Below, one piece after another: positions 28,411 through 43,553 of a DNA stretch of 64,000 nt (its first letter is position 1; the number at the start of each line of letters is the position of its first letter). This DNA comes from Pseudomonadota bacterium (GTDB lineage Bacteria; Pseudomonadota; Alphaproteobacteria; Rhizobiales; Aestuariivirgaceae): NCBI GenBank assembly GCA_963205315.1, contig CAUJIO010000022.1, forward strand, positions 1 through 64,000. Direction: 5' to 3'. A program made the position numbers and the translations under genes. Below the pieces are notes generated by a model. The model was not told where the DNA came from, made no database searches, and saw nothing but the letters and a program-made list of their open reading frames with translations.

Positions 28411-28430
28411 GGTTAGCGCGCGTTAACCAT
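28411..28430 (+). promoter_or_regulatory. Near-palindrome with CtrA-type half-site upstream of ftsZ
   Basis: GGTTAGCGCGCGTTAACC (28411-28428) is an 18-bp palindrome except for one pair, and it runs into TTAACCAT (28423-28430), the CtrA half-site sequence. The full CtrA consensus is two TTAA boxes seven bases apart; here TTAG and TTAA are six bases apart, so the match is partial. It is 57 bases before the ftsZ ATG. Confidence 0.45.
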
Positions 28431-28486
28431 TTGTTATGGATTGGGTAAGAAATATGGTCCCGGCAAATCAATCCGGGCGCCGACAC

Positions 28487-30049
28487 ATGACAATCAATCT
28501 GACAGTACCTAATTTTTCCGATCTGAAGCCGCGCATCACTGTTTTCGGTGTCGGCGGGGCGGGCGGCAATGCCGTCAACAACATGATCGAGAGCAGGCTG
28601 GAAGGGGTCGAGTTCGTCGTCGCGAATACCGACGCGCAGGCGCTGATGCAGAACGCCGCCACTCGCCGTGTTCAAATGGGTACAGCCCTGACGCAGGGGC
28701 TGGGCGCCGGATCTCAACCACAGATCGGAGCCGCCGCCGCCGAGGAGGCGCTACCTGAAATCCTCGACCATTTGGCCGGTTCGCACATGGCCTTCATCAC
28801 CGCCGGCATGGGCGGCGGGACCGGCACCGGAGCCGCTCCCGTCATTGCGCGTGCGGCGAAGGAGCAGGGCATTCTCACGGTCGGTGTCGTCACCAAGCCG
28901 TTCCACTTCGAAGGCGTGCGCCGCCAGCAGACGGCCGAGCGCGGCATCGAACAGCTTGCCAAGCACGTCGACACGCTGATCGTCATTCCCAACCAGAATC
29001 TCTTCCGCGTCGCCAACGAGAAGACAACCTTTGCCGCGGCCTTCGCCATGGCCGACCAGGTGCTCTATTCGGGCGTGGCTTCAATCACCGAGCTGATGAC
29101 CAAGGAAGGCCTGATCAATCTCGACTTCGCCGACGTTCGCGCGATCATGAGCGAAATGGGCCGCGCCATGATGGGTACGGGTGAAGCCTCGGGCGACAAG
29201 CGCGCCATCGAAGCCGCCGAAGCTGCCATCTCCAATCCGTTGCTGGACGACGTGTCTATGCGTGGCGCCCGCGGGTTGCTGATCTCGATCACCGGCGGGC
29301 CCGATCTGACACTTTATGAAGTCGACGAGGCGGCCACTCGCATCCGCGAGGAAGTCGATCCGGAAGCCAACATTATCCTCGGCGCCACCTTCGACGAATC
29401 GCTCGAAGGCATCATGCGCGTCTCGGTCGTGGCAACGGGTCTCGCGGCCGAAATGCTGAAGGGTGCGAAGCCGGAAGAGGCGGAAGAGCGTCCGGAACAA
29501 CCTTCCGTCTTCGGCTTCCATGGCAAGCAGTCGGCTCCGATCAAGAAGCCTATCCAGCCTGCGCCGATGGCCATGCGTTCCAATCCGCAACCCATTCAGG
29601 TCGCGCAGCCTTCACCGCAGCCGGCGCCTGTCTATGCCGAGATTCATGAGGAAGAAGAGGCCGAAGTCCATCCTGAGCCGGTCCGTCATGCGCCACTGGC
29701 TGCCGAACGCCAGCCCGTCCGGCAGGTCCGCATGCCGGCGATCGAAGAGTTCCCGCCGCAGGTGAAGAAGCAGATCGAAGCGCAGCAGAGCCGTATCGAA
29801 AGCATTGCCGACCACGCGCAGCGCAAGAAGCCAGGCCTTTTCCAACGCCTGGCCAGTGTTGGCCTCGGTCGCAAGGACGATCCGCCGGCTGCCAATCCTC
29901 GCGAGCCCACCATTGCCATGCAGCCCGCTCCGCGCCCGCAAATGCAGGTGCGCCCGCAGGCTCCGCCGCCGGCGCCGGCCCATCCGGAAGCAACGCTGGA
30001 CGATGATCAGCTGGAAATCCCCGCCTTCCTGCGCCGTCAGGCCAACTGA
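28487..30049 (+). CDS. ftsZ: Cell division GTPase FtsZ
   Basis: 520 aa from the ATG at 28487, which gives the family start [20 protein letters not shown]; an upstream in-frame ATG at 28436 is unlikely. GTPase domain: [12 protein letters not shown], the tubulin signature [10 protein letters not shown], and the T7-loop [12 protein letters not shown] long proline- and glutamine-rich linker (about 320-505) leads to the C-terminal tail [12 protein letters not shown] that binds FtsA. The extended linker is typical of alphaproteobacteria. FtsZ forms the cytokinetic ring. The cluster of GANTC and CtrA-like sites upstream suggests its own cell-cycle promoter. Confidence 0.98.
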   Translation: MTINLTVPNFSDLKPRITVFGVGGAGGNAVNNMIESRLEGVEFVVANTDAQALMQNAATRRVQMGTALTQGLGAGSQPQIGAAAAEEALPEILDHLAGSHMAFITAGMGGGTGTGAAPVIARAAKEQGILTVGVVTKPFHFEGVRRQQTAERGIEQLAKHVDTLIVIPNQNLFRVANEKTTFAAAFAMADQVLYSGVASITELMTKEGLINLDFADVRAIMSEMGRAMMGTGEASGDKRAIEAAEAAISNPLLDDVSMRGARGLLISITGGPDLTLYEVDEAATRIREEVDPEANIILGATFDESLEGIMRVSVVATGLAAEMLKGAKPEEAEERPEQPSVFGFHGKQSAPIKKPIQPAPMAMRSNPQPIQVAQPSPQPAPVYAEIHEEEEAEVHPEPVRHAPLAAERQPVRQVRMPAIEEFPPQVKKQIEAQQSRIESIADHAQRKKPGLFQRLASVGLGRKDDPPAANPREPTIAMQPAPRPQMQVRPQAPPPAPAHPEATLDDDQLEIPAFLRRQAN

Positions 30050-30073
30050 TTGATTTCATGAGAAAAGCAACAG

Positions 30074-30099
30074 ACCCGGCGGTCACACTTCCGCCGGGT
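30074..30099 (+). terminator. Terminator-like hairpin after ftsZ
   Basis: A perfect 9-bp stem, ACCCGGCGG / CCGCCGGGT, with an 8-base loop starts 25 bases after the ftsZ stop. The T-run behind it is weak (TTTGGCGCATTT), so termination may be partial. It separates the dcw operon from bamD. Confidence 0.65.
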
Positions 30100-30219
30100 T
30101 TGGCGCATTTATGGGGCTGTTGGCGCGCTTTGCTTTTCGCCGTTGCGCCCTTTAAGAGCCAACGGCGGAGTTGAGGCCGAGTCGTGTGTCCGCCAAGTTC
30201 AATTGTCCTGGGGTTTTCA

Positions 30220-31110
30220 GTGCCGGTCATGCGCAAGTCTGTTCAAGCGATCGCCGCATTGCTGGTGGCCCTTTCGGTTTCAGGCTGTGCAAGTTCGGCA
30301 TTCGACGGGCTGTGGGGCGATGACACGCCGGCAGCGGCGACGTCGACGGGCGTGACGCCGGATCTCGCCACGGCGCAGGACGGGGCGGCCGTGGCCAAGC
30401 TCTATAATGAAGGTTTGGCGAATTTGAAGGACGGACAGAACAAGTCCGCCATCAAGAGCTTTTCGGAAGTCGAACGGCAATATCCCTATTCGAGCTATGC
30501 CACGAAGGCGATCCTGATGCAGGCTTACGCGTCTTACGCGCGGGGTGATTGGGATGATTGCGTGGTGGCCGCCAACCGGTTCGTCACGCTGCACCCCGGC
30601 CACAAGGACGCGGGCTATGCCTACTATCTGATCGCCGTGTCCAACTACAACAAGATCAACGATACCAAGCGCGACCAGACGGCGACCAAGCAGGCGCTTG
30701 ATGCCCTGGAGGAGGTCTCCCGCCGCTACCCAGGCACGTCCTATGCCAATGACGCCGCACAGAAGGTGGTGGTGGCGCGCGATCATCTGGCCGGCAAGGA
30801 AATGGAAGTCGGCCGCTACTACTACAAGCAGGGCAGCTATCTGGCCGGCATCAACCGCTTCAAGCGGGTGGTGACCGAATATCAGAACACCAGCCAGACT
30901 CCGGAAGCCCTCTACCGTCTGGCAGAGGGTTACACGGCGCTGGGTGTTGTCTCCGAGGCGCAGACGGCGGCGGCGGTGCTGGGGGCGAACTACCCCAATT
31001 CTGACTGGTACAAAGATGCCTACCGGCTGGTTGCCAGCGATGGCGAGGCTCCGGTTGCAAATGAAGAGAGCTGGATTTCGAAGGCCTTCAGCAGTCTCAA
31101 TCCGCTTTGA
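30220..31110 (+). CDS. bamD: Outer membrane assembly lipoprotein BamD
   Basis: About 296 aa. A lipoprotein signal ends in the lipobox LSVSGC, giving an outer-membrane lipid anchor; the mature protein is a chain of TPR-type helices (LYNEGLANLKDGQNKSAIKSF, the YPYSSYATKA loop, RYPGTSYANDA) characteristic of BamD/ComL. It works with BamA to insert outer membrane proteins. Possible starts are GTG 30184, GTG 30220 and ATG 30229; I chose 30220 because GGGG lies six bases before it. In many Rhizobiales lpxC lies between ftsZ and this gene; here it is absent. Confidence 0.93.
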   Translation: MPVMRKSVQAIAALLVALSVSGCASSAFDGLWGDDTPAAATSTGVTPDLATAQDGAAVAKLYNEGLANLKDGQNKSAIKSFSEVERQYPYSSYATKAILMQAYASYARGDWDDCVVAANRFVTLHPGHKDAGYAYYLIAVSNYNKINDTKRDQTATKQALDALEEVSRRYPGTSYANDAAQKVVVARDHLAGKEMEVGRYYYKQGSYLAGINRFKRVVTEYQNTSQTPEALYRLAEGYTALGVVSEAQTAAAVLGANYPNSDWYKDAYRLVASDGEAPVANEESWISKAFSSLNPL

Positions 31111-31116
31111 CAGAGC

Positions 31117-31434
31117 TTACGGCCCGGGTGCGATGCGGTCGTGAATCTTCTTCTTGCTGCTCGATGGGGGTATCGCCGTCGGAGAGGTAGCCGTGGGGCC
31201 GTTGACGATTCCCTTGGTGGCGTTTGATCCTGGCGTCCTGATGGTGACGGGCGGCGGCGTGAGTTGAACCTCCAGCTTTCGGTCTCGCGTCTGTGTCGGG
31301 ACAAGATTGCTCCGCAATGCGATATCGAAGCCGAGCGCGGCGATCAGCACAACGAGAAGGAGGTTGGTCAAGGTTGGGCTGGCAATGAGGCTGAGCCAAC
31401 TGCCCGGGGGGCCGGTCGTGTTGTCCGATGGCAT
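31117..31434 (-). CDS. Small single-helix membrane protein of unknown function
   Basis: 105 aa antiparallel to its neighbours, filling the 427-base gap between bamD and recN. One clear transmembrane helix (about 21-40, PTLTNLLLVVLIAALGFDIA) follows a polar N-terminus; the C-terminal half is rich in Pro, Thr and Lys. Third-codon positions are strongly G/C, as in neighbouring genes, and GGAGG lies upstream of the ATG though rather far. No family is recognised. It converges on bamD with six bases between stops. Confidence 0.5.
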   Translation of the reverse strand: MPSDNTTGPPGSWLSLIASPTLTNLLLVVLIAALGFDIALRSNLVPTQTRDRKLEVQLTPPPVTIRTPGSNATKGIVNGPTATSPTAIPPSSSKKKIHDRIAPGP

Positions 31435-31537
31435 TTTCGAGCGCTCCAGCCTCCTGCCAATGGTTTCATTCTATCGTCAATGGACACCTGGTTCTAGGGC
31501 CTCGCATCGGTGACGGAATCTCCGCTATATTGCCGGG

Positions 31538-37112
<5,575 letters not shown>

Positions 37113-37292
37113 GGATAACGATGTAGCCCGGCGCGCGACAGCGGGGAAGGGGCGGTCTTACGGTTGGCTGCCAGCCCCGGTTCACTCACACCTCATCACG
37201 AAGGATTGCCCGGCCGCGCTGCATCCCGTGAGCCGCCAGGGCCCGTTACCTGTGCATCCCGACAGGGATCAGATCAAACAGGAGATATCATT

Positions 37293-37859
37293 ATGACACT
37301 TCGCACCACGCTTCTTTCCGCCGCCGCGGCACTCGCCCTTGGTGTTTCTGCACTCACCACTCCGGTTCTCGCCGAAGACACCGTGATGGTGGGAGGTGCC
37401 GAGATGTATCCGTCCAAGAACATCATCGAGAATGCCGTCAACTCCAAGGACCATACGACGCTGGTGGCCGCGGTGAAGGCCGCAGGGCTAGTCGAGACAC
37501 TGTCGGGTGCTGGCCCCTTCACCGTCTTCGCGCCGACCAACGACGCCTTCGCCAAGCTGCCGGCCGGCACCGTCGATAATCTTCTGAAGCCCGAGAACAA
37601 GGACATGCTGGTGAAGGTTCTCACCTATCACGTGGTCGCCGCCAATGCGATGAGCGACGCGGTCAACAAGATGATCATGGATGACGGCGGCAAGCATGCC
37701 GTGAAGACGGTGAGCGGCAACATGCTGACGCTGACGGCCAAGGACGGCAAGATCATGATCACCGACGAGAGCGGCCAGATCGCGACCGTCACCATCGCCG
37801 ACGTCAAGCAGTCAAACGGCGTCATCCACGTGATTGATACGGTTCTCCTGCCGAAGTAA
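37293..37859 (+). CDS. Secreted fasciclin (FAS1) domain protein
   Basis: 188 aa from the ATG at 37293, preceded by AGGAGAT; upstream in-frame codons are not part of the protein. A Sec signal peptide ([21 protein letters not shown]) is followed by one FAS1 domain with the two family blocks [17 protein letters not shown] and [13 protein letters not shown], and the YH motif in VLTYHVV. FAS1 proteins are cell-surface or periplasmic adhesins; partner unknown. A strong hairpin follows. Confidence 0.9.
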   Translation: MTLRTTLLSAAAALALGVSALTTPVLAEDTVMVGGAEMYPSKNIIENAVNSKDHTTLVAAVKAAGLVETLSGAGPFTVFAPTNDAFAKLPAGTVDNLLKPENKDMLVKVLTYHVVAANAMSDAVNKMIMDDGGKHAVKTVSGNMLTLTAKDGKIMITDESGQIATVTIADVKQSNGVIHVIDTVLLPK

Positions 37860-37884
37860 TCGCGCCAAACATGTCAGCAAGGAC

Positions 37885-37913
37885 GGATCCGGCGCAACAT
37901 ATGCGCCGGATCC
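37885..37913. terminator. Bidirectional terminator hairpin
   Basis: A perfect 12-bp stem, GGATCCGGCGCA / TGCGCCGGATCC, with a 5-base loop sits between the stops of the fasciclin gene (+) and the nucleotidase gene (-). T-runs are poor on both sides, but the position and stem suit a shared terminator. Confidence 0.7.
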
Positions 37914-37920
37914 CTCTCTC

Positions 37921-39429
37921 CTATTGCTTCAGCTTGATGCGGCCTTCAATTTTGGGCGACACGGTCTTTCGGGCAGAAATATAGGCCATTACATCATTGG
38001 CCATCAGCTTGGCATCGCGCACGCCGAAGAGGGGTTTTGCCGATTTCAGCACGGCGTAGCCATCGCCGCCGCCATACATGAAGTCGTTGGTAGACAGCGT
38101 ATAGGTGGCAGCTTTGTCGAGTGGCTTGCCGCCCACCATGACGGAGACGATTCGCTGGCCCTTGGGCTTCGAGAGATCGGCATCGACGATGAGGCCTGAA
38201 ACCTGCGGGAAACGGCCGGATGAATTCTCCACATCGCTGACGCCGTTCTCAAGAGCGGCCCACACCGTGTCGCCGCTGACTTCGAGTTTCACCGTCTTGT
38301 TGCCGAAGGGCAGTTCGGAGAGAATGTCGCGCCGGGTGATCTGGGCTCCGGCAGGATATTCCTTGTTGCCGCGAATACCGCCGCCATTGGTAATTCCGAT
38401 GTCGGCTTTCACCGCTTCACGGGTCGCGTCGGCAATCAGGTTGCCGATGGCCGTCTCGGCGGTGCGCACGCTGGCCTTGCGGCTGTCAAGCGCTTCGGTC
38501 GTTGTTCCGACGGCAACATCGAGTTCCTTCGACAATTCGGCATTGTAGGCGTCGACCTTCGCCTGGGTCTCGGGATCCGGTTCCACCGTGGCCGTGTCGA
38601 TCAGGCGGAAGTTGGGATACCACTTCACGCTGCGCTTGCCGTCCTTCTCGGTCACATCGATCTTCACATCGACGGCAGTCACGAATTCGGCTTCCTCCTT
38701 TGATTCAGCCATGACCGTCCGTCCGTCGAAGAACAGCGCCAGATCGTGATCGTCGCCCGTCAGGATGATGTCGGCGGCTCGGCTGTCGAACAAGGCGCGG
38801 TCCACTTCGCGGTTGGCATGGACAACTGCGACGACAAGATCAGCACCGTTCTTGCGCAGTTCGGCGGCCTGGGCCACCACCGCATCAAGTGTCGAGGCGA
38901 ACACAAGGCTGTCGCCCGGGCTGGATTTGGCTGCGCTGTCTTCGGCGGTTGTGCCAATGATGCCAACCTTGACGCCGCCAATGTCACGAATCTCGGCGTC
39001 CTTGAAACCGGCGAGGGCCTTGCCATCCGCGCCGCGCAGGTTGGCCGCAAAGAGTGGAAACTTCGCCTCCGACATGCGCTTCAGAAAAACCTCGGCGCCG
39101 AAGTCATATTCGTGGTTTCCGGGGGTGAAGACATCGGGCGGGGCAATATTGGTCAGCGCTACGGTGTGTGCGCCCTGATCAAATCCTGAAAGCAGTGAGG
39201 GTGAAATGAGGTCGCCGGCGTGGGCGTAAACCACATTGCCGCCCTTGGCGCGTTCGGCTTTCACCACGGCATTGAGGCGGGCAAATCCTCCGCGTTCGGA
39301 GGTATTGTCCACCTTGTAGATGTCGTTGGTGAGCAGGAAAGTAATTTGCACAGGCTCGGCAGATGCCGTGCCCAAGAGGGTTGAACCGCTGAGAAGTGCT
39401 GCAATCAGAGCGTTTCGGATCATGTTCAT
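37921..39429 (-). CDS. Periplasmic 5'-nucleotidase / metallophosphoesterase
   Basis: 502 aa with a signal peptide. N-terminal calcineurin-like domain: LLTNDIYKVDN, AGDLISPSL, GNHEYDFG and TGDDHD (dimetal ligands; the first block has NDIYK in place of the usual DxH, so one metal ligand looks altered). C-terminal substrate domain: TNGGGIRG and STNDFMYGGGDGY. It hydrolyses nucleotides or related phosphoesters outside the inner membrane. GGAGG stands five bases before the ATG at 39429. Confidence 0.85.
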   Translation of the reverse strand: MNMIRNALIAALLSGSTLLGTASAEPVQITFLLTNDIYKVDNTSERGGFARLNAVVKAERAKGGNVVYAHAGDLISPSLLSGFDQGAHTVALTNIAPPDVFTPGNHEYDFGAEVFLKRMSEAKFPLFAANLRGADGKALAGFKDAEIRDIGGVKVGIIGTTAEDSAAKSSPGDSLVFASTLDAVVAQAAELRKNGADLVVAVVHANREVDRALFDSRAADIILTGDDHDLALFFDGRTVMAESKEEAEFVTAVDVKIDVTEKDGKRSVKWYPNFRLIDTATVEPDPETQAKVDAYNAELSKELDVAVGTTTEALDSRKASVRTAETAIGNLIADATREAVKADIGITNGGGIRGNKEYPAGAQITRRDILSELPFGNKTVKLEVSGDTVWAALENGVSDVENSSGRFPQVSGLIVDADLSKPKGQRIVSVMVGGKPLDKAATYTLSTNDFMYGGGDGYAVLKSAKPLFGVRDAKLMANDVMAYISARKTVSPKIEGRIKLKQ

Positions 39430-39699
39430 GCTGGCCTCCGGTGATTGATCCCATTCTAGTTAGTGAAGGCTATTGTGCGCCTAGTTGCAACAGGACCGTG
39501 ACGGGATGCTGCCAATTCAGCTTGCATCATGGGGCCAAGTGCGACATATTATACCTATCGATACTTGGGCCGGACGATTGGCCGCTTCGCTACCCATTGG
39601 GCCGCGCACGCAAGACTCCTCCAATTTCGACCATGGTCTTGACGCGTGCATTCACACACTCGGCATGGCTAGCGACCTAACCCAACTTAAGGAATTCCC

Positions 39700-39909
39700 A
39701 TGAATACGGGTACAGTGAAGTGGTTCAACGAGCAGAAGGGCTACGGCTTCATTCAGCCGGATAACGGTCAGAAGGACATTTTTGTCCATATCTCCGCTGT
39801 CGAGCGCGCTGGTCTCCGCACGCTCAAGGAGGGCCAGAAGGTCCAGTTTGAGATCGTGACGGACAAGCGGACTGGCCGCAGCTCTGCCGGTAATCTCACC
39901 GCCGCCTGA
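39700..39909 (+). CDS. Cold shock protein, CspA family
   Basis: 69 aa single cold-shock domain. RNP1 KGYGFIQ and RNP2 DIFVHIS are intact, as is the KWFN start. It binds single-stranded RNA/DNA as an RNA chaperone. AAGGA precedes the ATG; the 270-base gap upstream probably contains a long 5' leader. A textbook terminator follows. Confidence 0.95.
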   Translation: MNTGTVKWFNEQKGYGFIQPDNGQKDIFVHISAVERAGLRTLKEGQKVQFEIVTDKRTGRSSAGNLTAA

Positions 39910-39933
39910 TCTCTCGAAACGAGCTCGACACTG

Positions 39934-39967
39934 AATGCCCGGCCTCTGGCCGGGCATTTTCTTTTTT
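39934..39967 (+). terminator. Rho-independent terminator of the csp gene
   Basis: An 11-bp perfect stem AATGCCCGGCC / GGCCGGGCATT with loop TCT, followed by a T-rich run (TTTTCTTTTTT). It starts 25 bases after the stop. Confidence 0.92.
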
Positions 39968-40351
39968 CGACCAGTCTTATTGCGATGCACAATATCATCA
40001 AAGCCGTGTTCATGCGCCTGTGGTATGGCAATGCCCGGATTTCAGGCTCTCCTGGAGAGATTCAAAGGTTAATGCCGATTAATTTCTAAGGCCGAAATAA
40101 GGCTTAACCGGTAATAAAACCGTCTTAATCGTTGGGTATTTTCTAGATCGTGGCGGTTGAGTCAGGGGTTTTTGCAGTCGCTCAAATGTTATGCATTTAA
40201 CGCATAAGAGAAGCGCAATAGTTGGTCTGGTTTAGAGGCAAATGCCGGACTACATGAGCGATACGAGAGTGCAGCGCACAATAAACCCCTCGAGAAATTG
40301 CCACGGCCCGGGAACGGGATGGGATTTTGAGAGATGAACAGGAGAATGAAC
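39968..40351. other. 384-base gene-free leader/promoter region of the DUF1127 gene
   Basis: No coding region is apparent. The DNA is visibly more AT-rich than its surroundings. It holds TTAA-N6-TTAA (40069-40082), two GANTC sites (GATTC at 40059, GAGTC at 40159), and a 6-bp inverted repeat TTATGC / GCATAA (40189-40194, 40202-40207) that looks like an operator. Probably a promoter region with a long untranslated leader, or an unrecognised small RNA. Confidence 0.45.
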
Positions 40352-40546
40352 ATGACCACGATCACTTATGGCCGCGAAGCCGTACGCAACCAGGGTTCGA
40401 GCATGGGTGCGGGCCTTCTGGGCCGCGTCAAGAACTACCTCGCCCGCAGCCGCGCCGAGCGTCAGCTGTCGCAGCTTGATGACCGCATGCTGGCCGACAT
40501 CGGCATGAAGCGTTCGGAAATTTCCAGCATGGTCTGGGGCAACTAA
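40352..40546 (+). CDS. DUF1127-domain small basic protein
   Basis: 64 aa from the ATG at 40352, chosen because AGGAG lies seven bases upstream; ATGs at 40334 and 40346 are in frame but badly placed. The C-terminal 40 residues are the DUF1127 helix pair: ARSRAERQLSQLDDRMLADIGMKRSEI. In other Rhizobiales such proteins affect phosphate and carbon metabolism and RNA turnover. Its stop lies nine bases from that of the convergent prmA, and its terminator lies inside the prmA coding region. Confidence 0.85.
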   Translation: MTTITYGREAVRNQGSSMGAGLLGRVKNYLARSRAERQLSQLDDRMLADIGMKRSEISSMVWGN

Positions 40547-40555
40547 GCTCCGGCC

Positions 40556-41503
40556 TTACGCATCGACCTCCCAGCCCGCTCCTTTGGAGCAGGCATCAAG
40601 GCGCCCGGGTGTCCTCCCTCCCGGGCGCTTTTTGTTTTGCACCTTGGCGAACACCAGTGTCGCCCAGTTGCCGCGGGTGATGCGGCGCGCAAGCGCCAGT
40701 CCACGGCTCACGTAGGTGGCTTCGATCCAGCGCATCTGCTCCAGTGTCAGGCCAGACAGGATGAGCGAGCCTCCCGGTGCCAGCGCGGCGCTGAGGTTCT
40801 GCGCCAGCGCTACCAGCGGCCGCGCCAGAATATTGGCGAAGATCAGGTCGTAGGGGGCAGACGCAACAATCACCGGGTGTTTCAGGCCTGCCGCCGTGAT
40901 GGCGCGGATGCGTGGCGCGACACCGTTCAGCCGGGCATTGCCGAGCGTCACCCGCACAGCTTCAGGATCAATGTCGCTGGCAAGCGCCGGGCGGCCAGCG
41001 GCTTTTGCCGCCGCGATCGCCAAGACGCCAGTGCCGCAACCGACATCGAGGATGCGGCGAGGCGGCTGGCGCTTCAGAATGGCATCGAGGGCCAAGAGGC
41101 AGCCTTCCGTCGTGCCGTGGTGGCCAGTGCCGAACGCCAGACCAGCATCGATCTCGAGGGGGATGCCACCTGGCCGGCGCCGATGCCGGTCGTGCGATCC
41201 ATGCAGGAAGAAGCGCCCGGCGGTGACGGGGGCGAGGCCCTCCAGCGATTGCCGGACCCAGTCCTGATCCGGAACCGGCGCAATCAGCGTGCCGCTGATC
41301 TGCAGCAAGTCCCGAGCATCTTCTGCCTCTTGATGCTCGCCGAAATACAGCATGACCTCCCACAAGCCCCGCGCCTCGTCGGTCTCGTTGATGGTGATCG
41401 CCATGGGCTCGAAGCGGAAGTCCTCTTCCAACCTGTTGGCCAAGTCAGTGGCGGCATTATGCGCCAGATCGGGAACGGTGAGGGTAAAGCGGGCTGCGGT
41501 CAT
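40556..41503 (-). CDS. prmA: Ribosomal protein L11 methyltransferase
   Basis: 315 aa. A substrate-recognition N-terminal domain, then a class I methyltransferase: motif I ILDVGCGTGVLAIAAAKA, preceded by GLAFGTGHHGTT, and FANILARPLVALA as the NPPY-like block. It trimethylates lysines of L11. The family normally ends near GNWATLVFA; here about 30 extra residues (RPGGRTPGRLDACSK and neighbours) are encoded by the strand opposite the DUF1127 terminator, so the tail is probably a read-through product without function. Confidence 0.92.
   Translation of the reverse strand: MTAARFTLTVPDLAHNAATDLANRLEEDFRFEPMAITINETDEARGLWEVMLYFGEHQEAEDARDLLQISGTLIAPVPDQDWVRQSLEGLAPVTAGRFFLHGSHDRHRRRPGGIPLEIDAGLAFGTGHHGTTEGCLLALDAILKRQPPRRILDVGCGTGVLAIAAAKAAGRPALASDIDPEAVRVTLGNARLNGVAPRIRAITAAGLKHPVIVASAPYDLIFANILARPLVALAQNLSAALAPGGSLILSGLTLEQMRWIEATYVSRGLALARRITRGNWATLVFAKVQNKKRPGGRTPGRLDACSKGAGWEVDA
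40601..40638 (+). terminator. Rho-independent terminator of the DUF1127 gene, inside the 3' end of prmA
   Basis: A 9-bp perfect stem GCGCCCGGG / CCCGGGCGC (40601-40609, 40620-40628) with a 10-base loop and a strong T-run (TTTTTTGTTTT). It is read as coding sequence on the other strand (prmA C-terminal extension). Confidence 0.9.
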
Positions 41504-41548
41504 GGCCCACGCGTTTAGCGGGCCCGATGCGCCAAGTCCACGCGCTCG

Positions 41549-43426
<1,878 letters not shown>

Positions 43427-43553
43427 GAAAGGTCTCCGGGCGTCAGGCCTGCCATAGAGGCCGGCGCGCCGCTAAATCATGAATCTGTTGCGTTATGATA
43501 CCTTATAAACCCGCGAAGTTTGGCCGCAAAGGGGCGAAGGACCAGCGGCTGTC

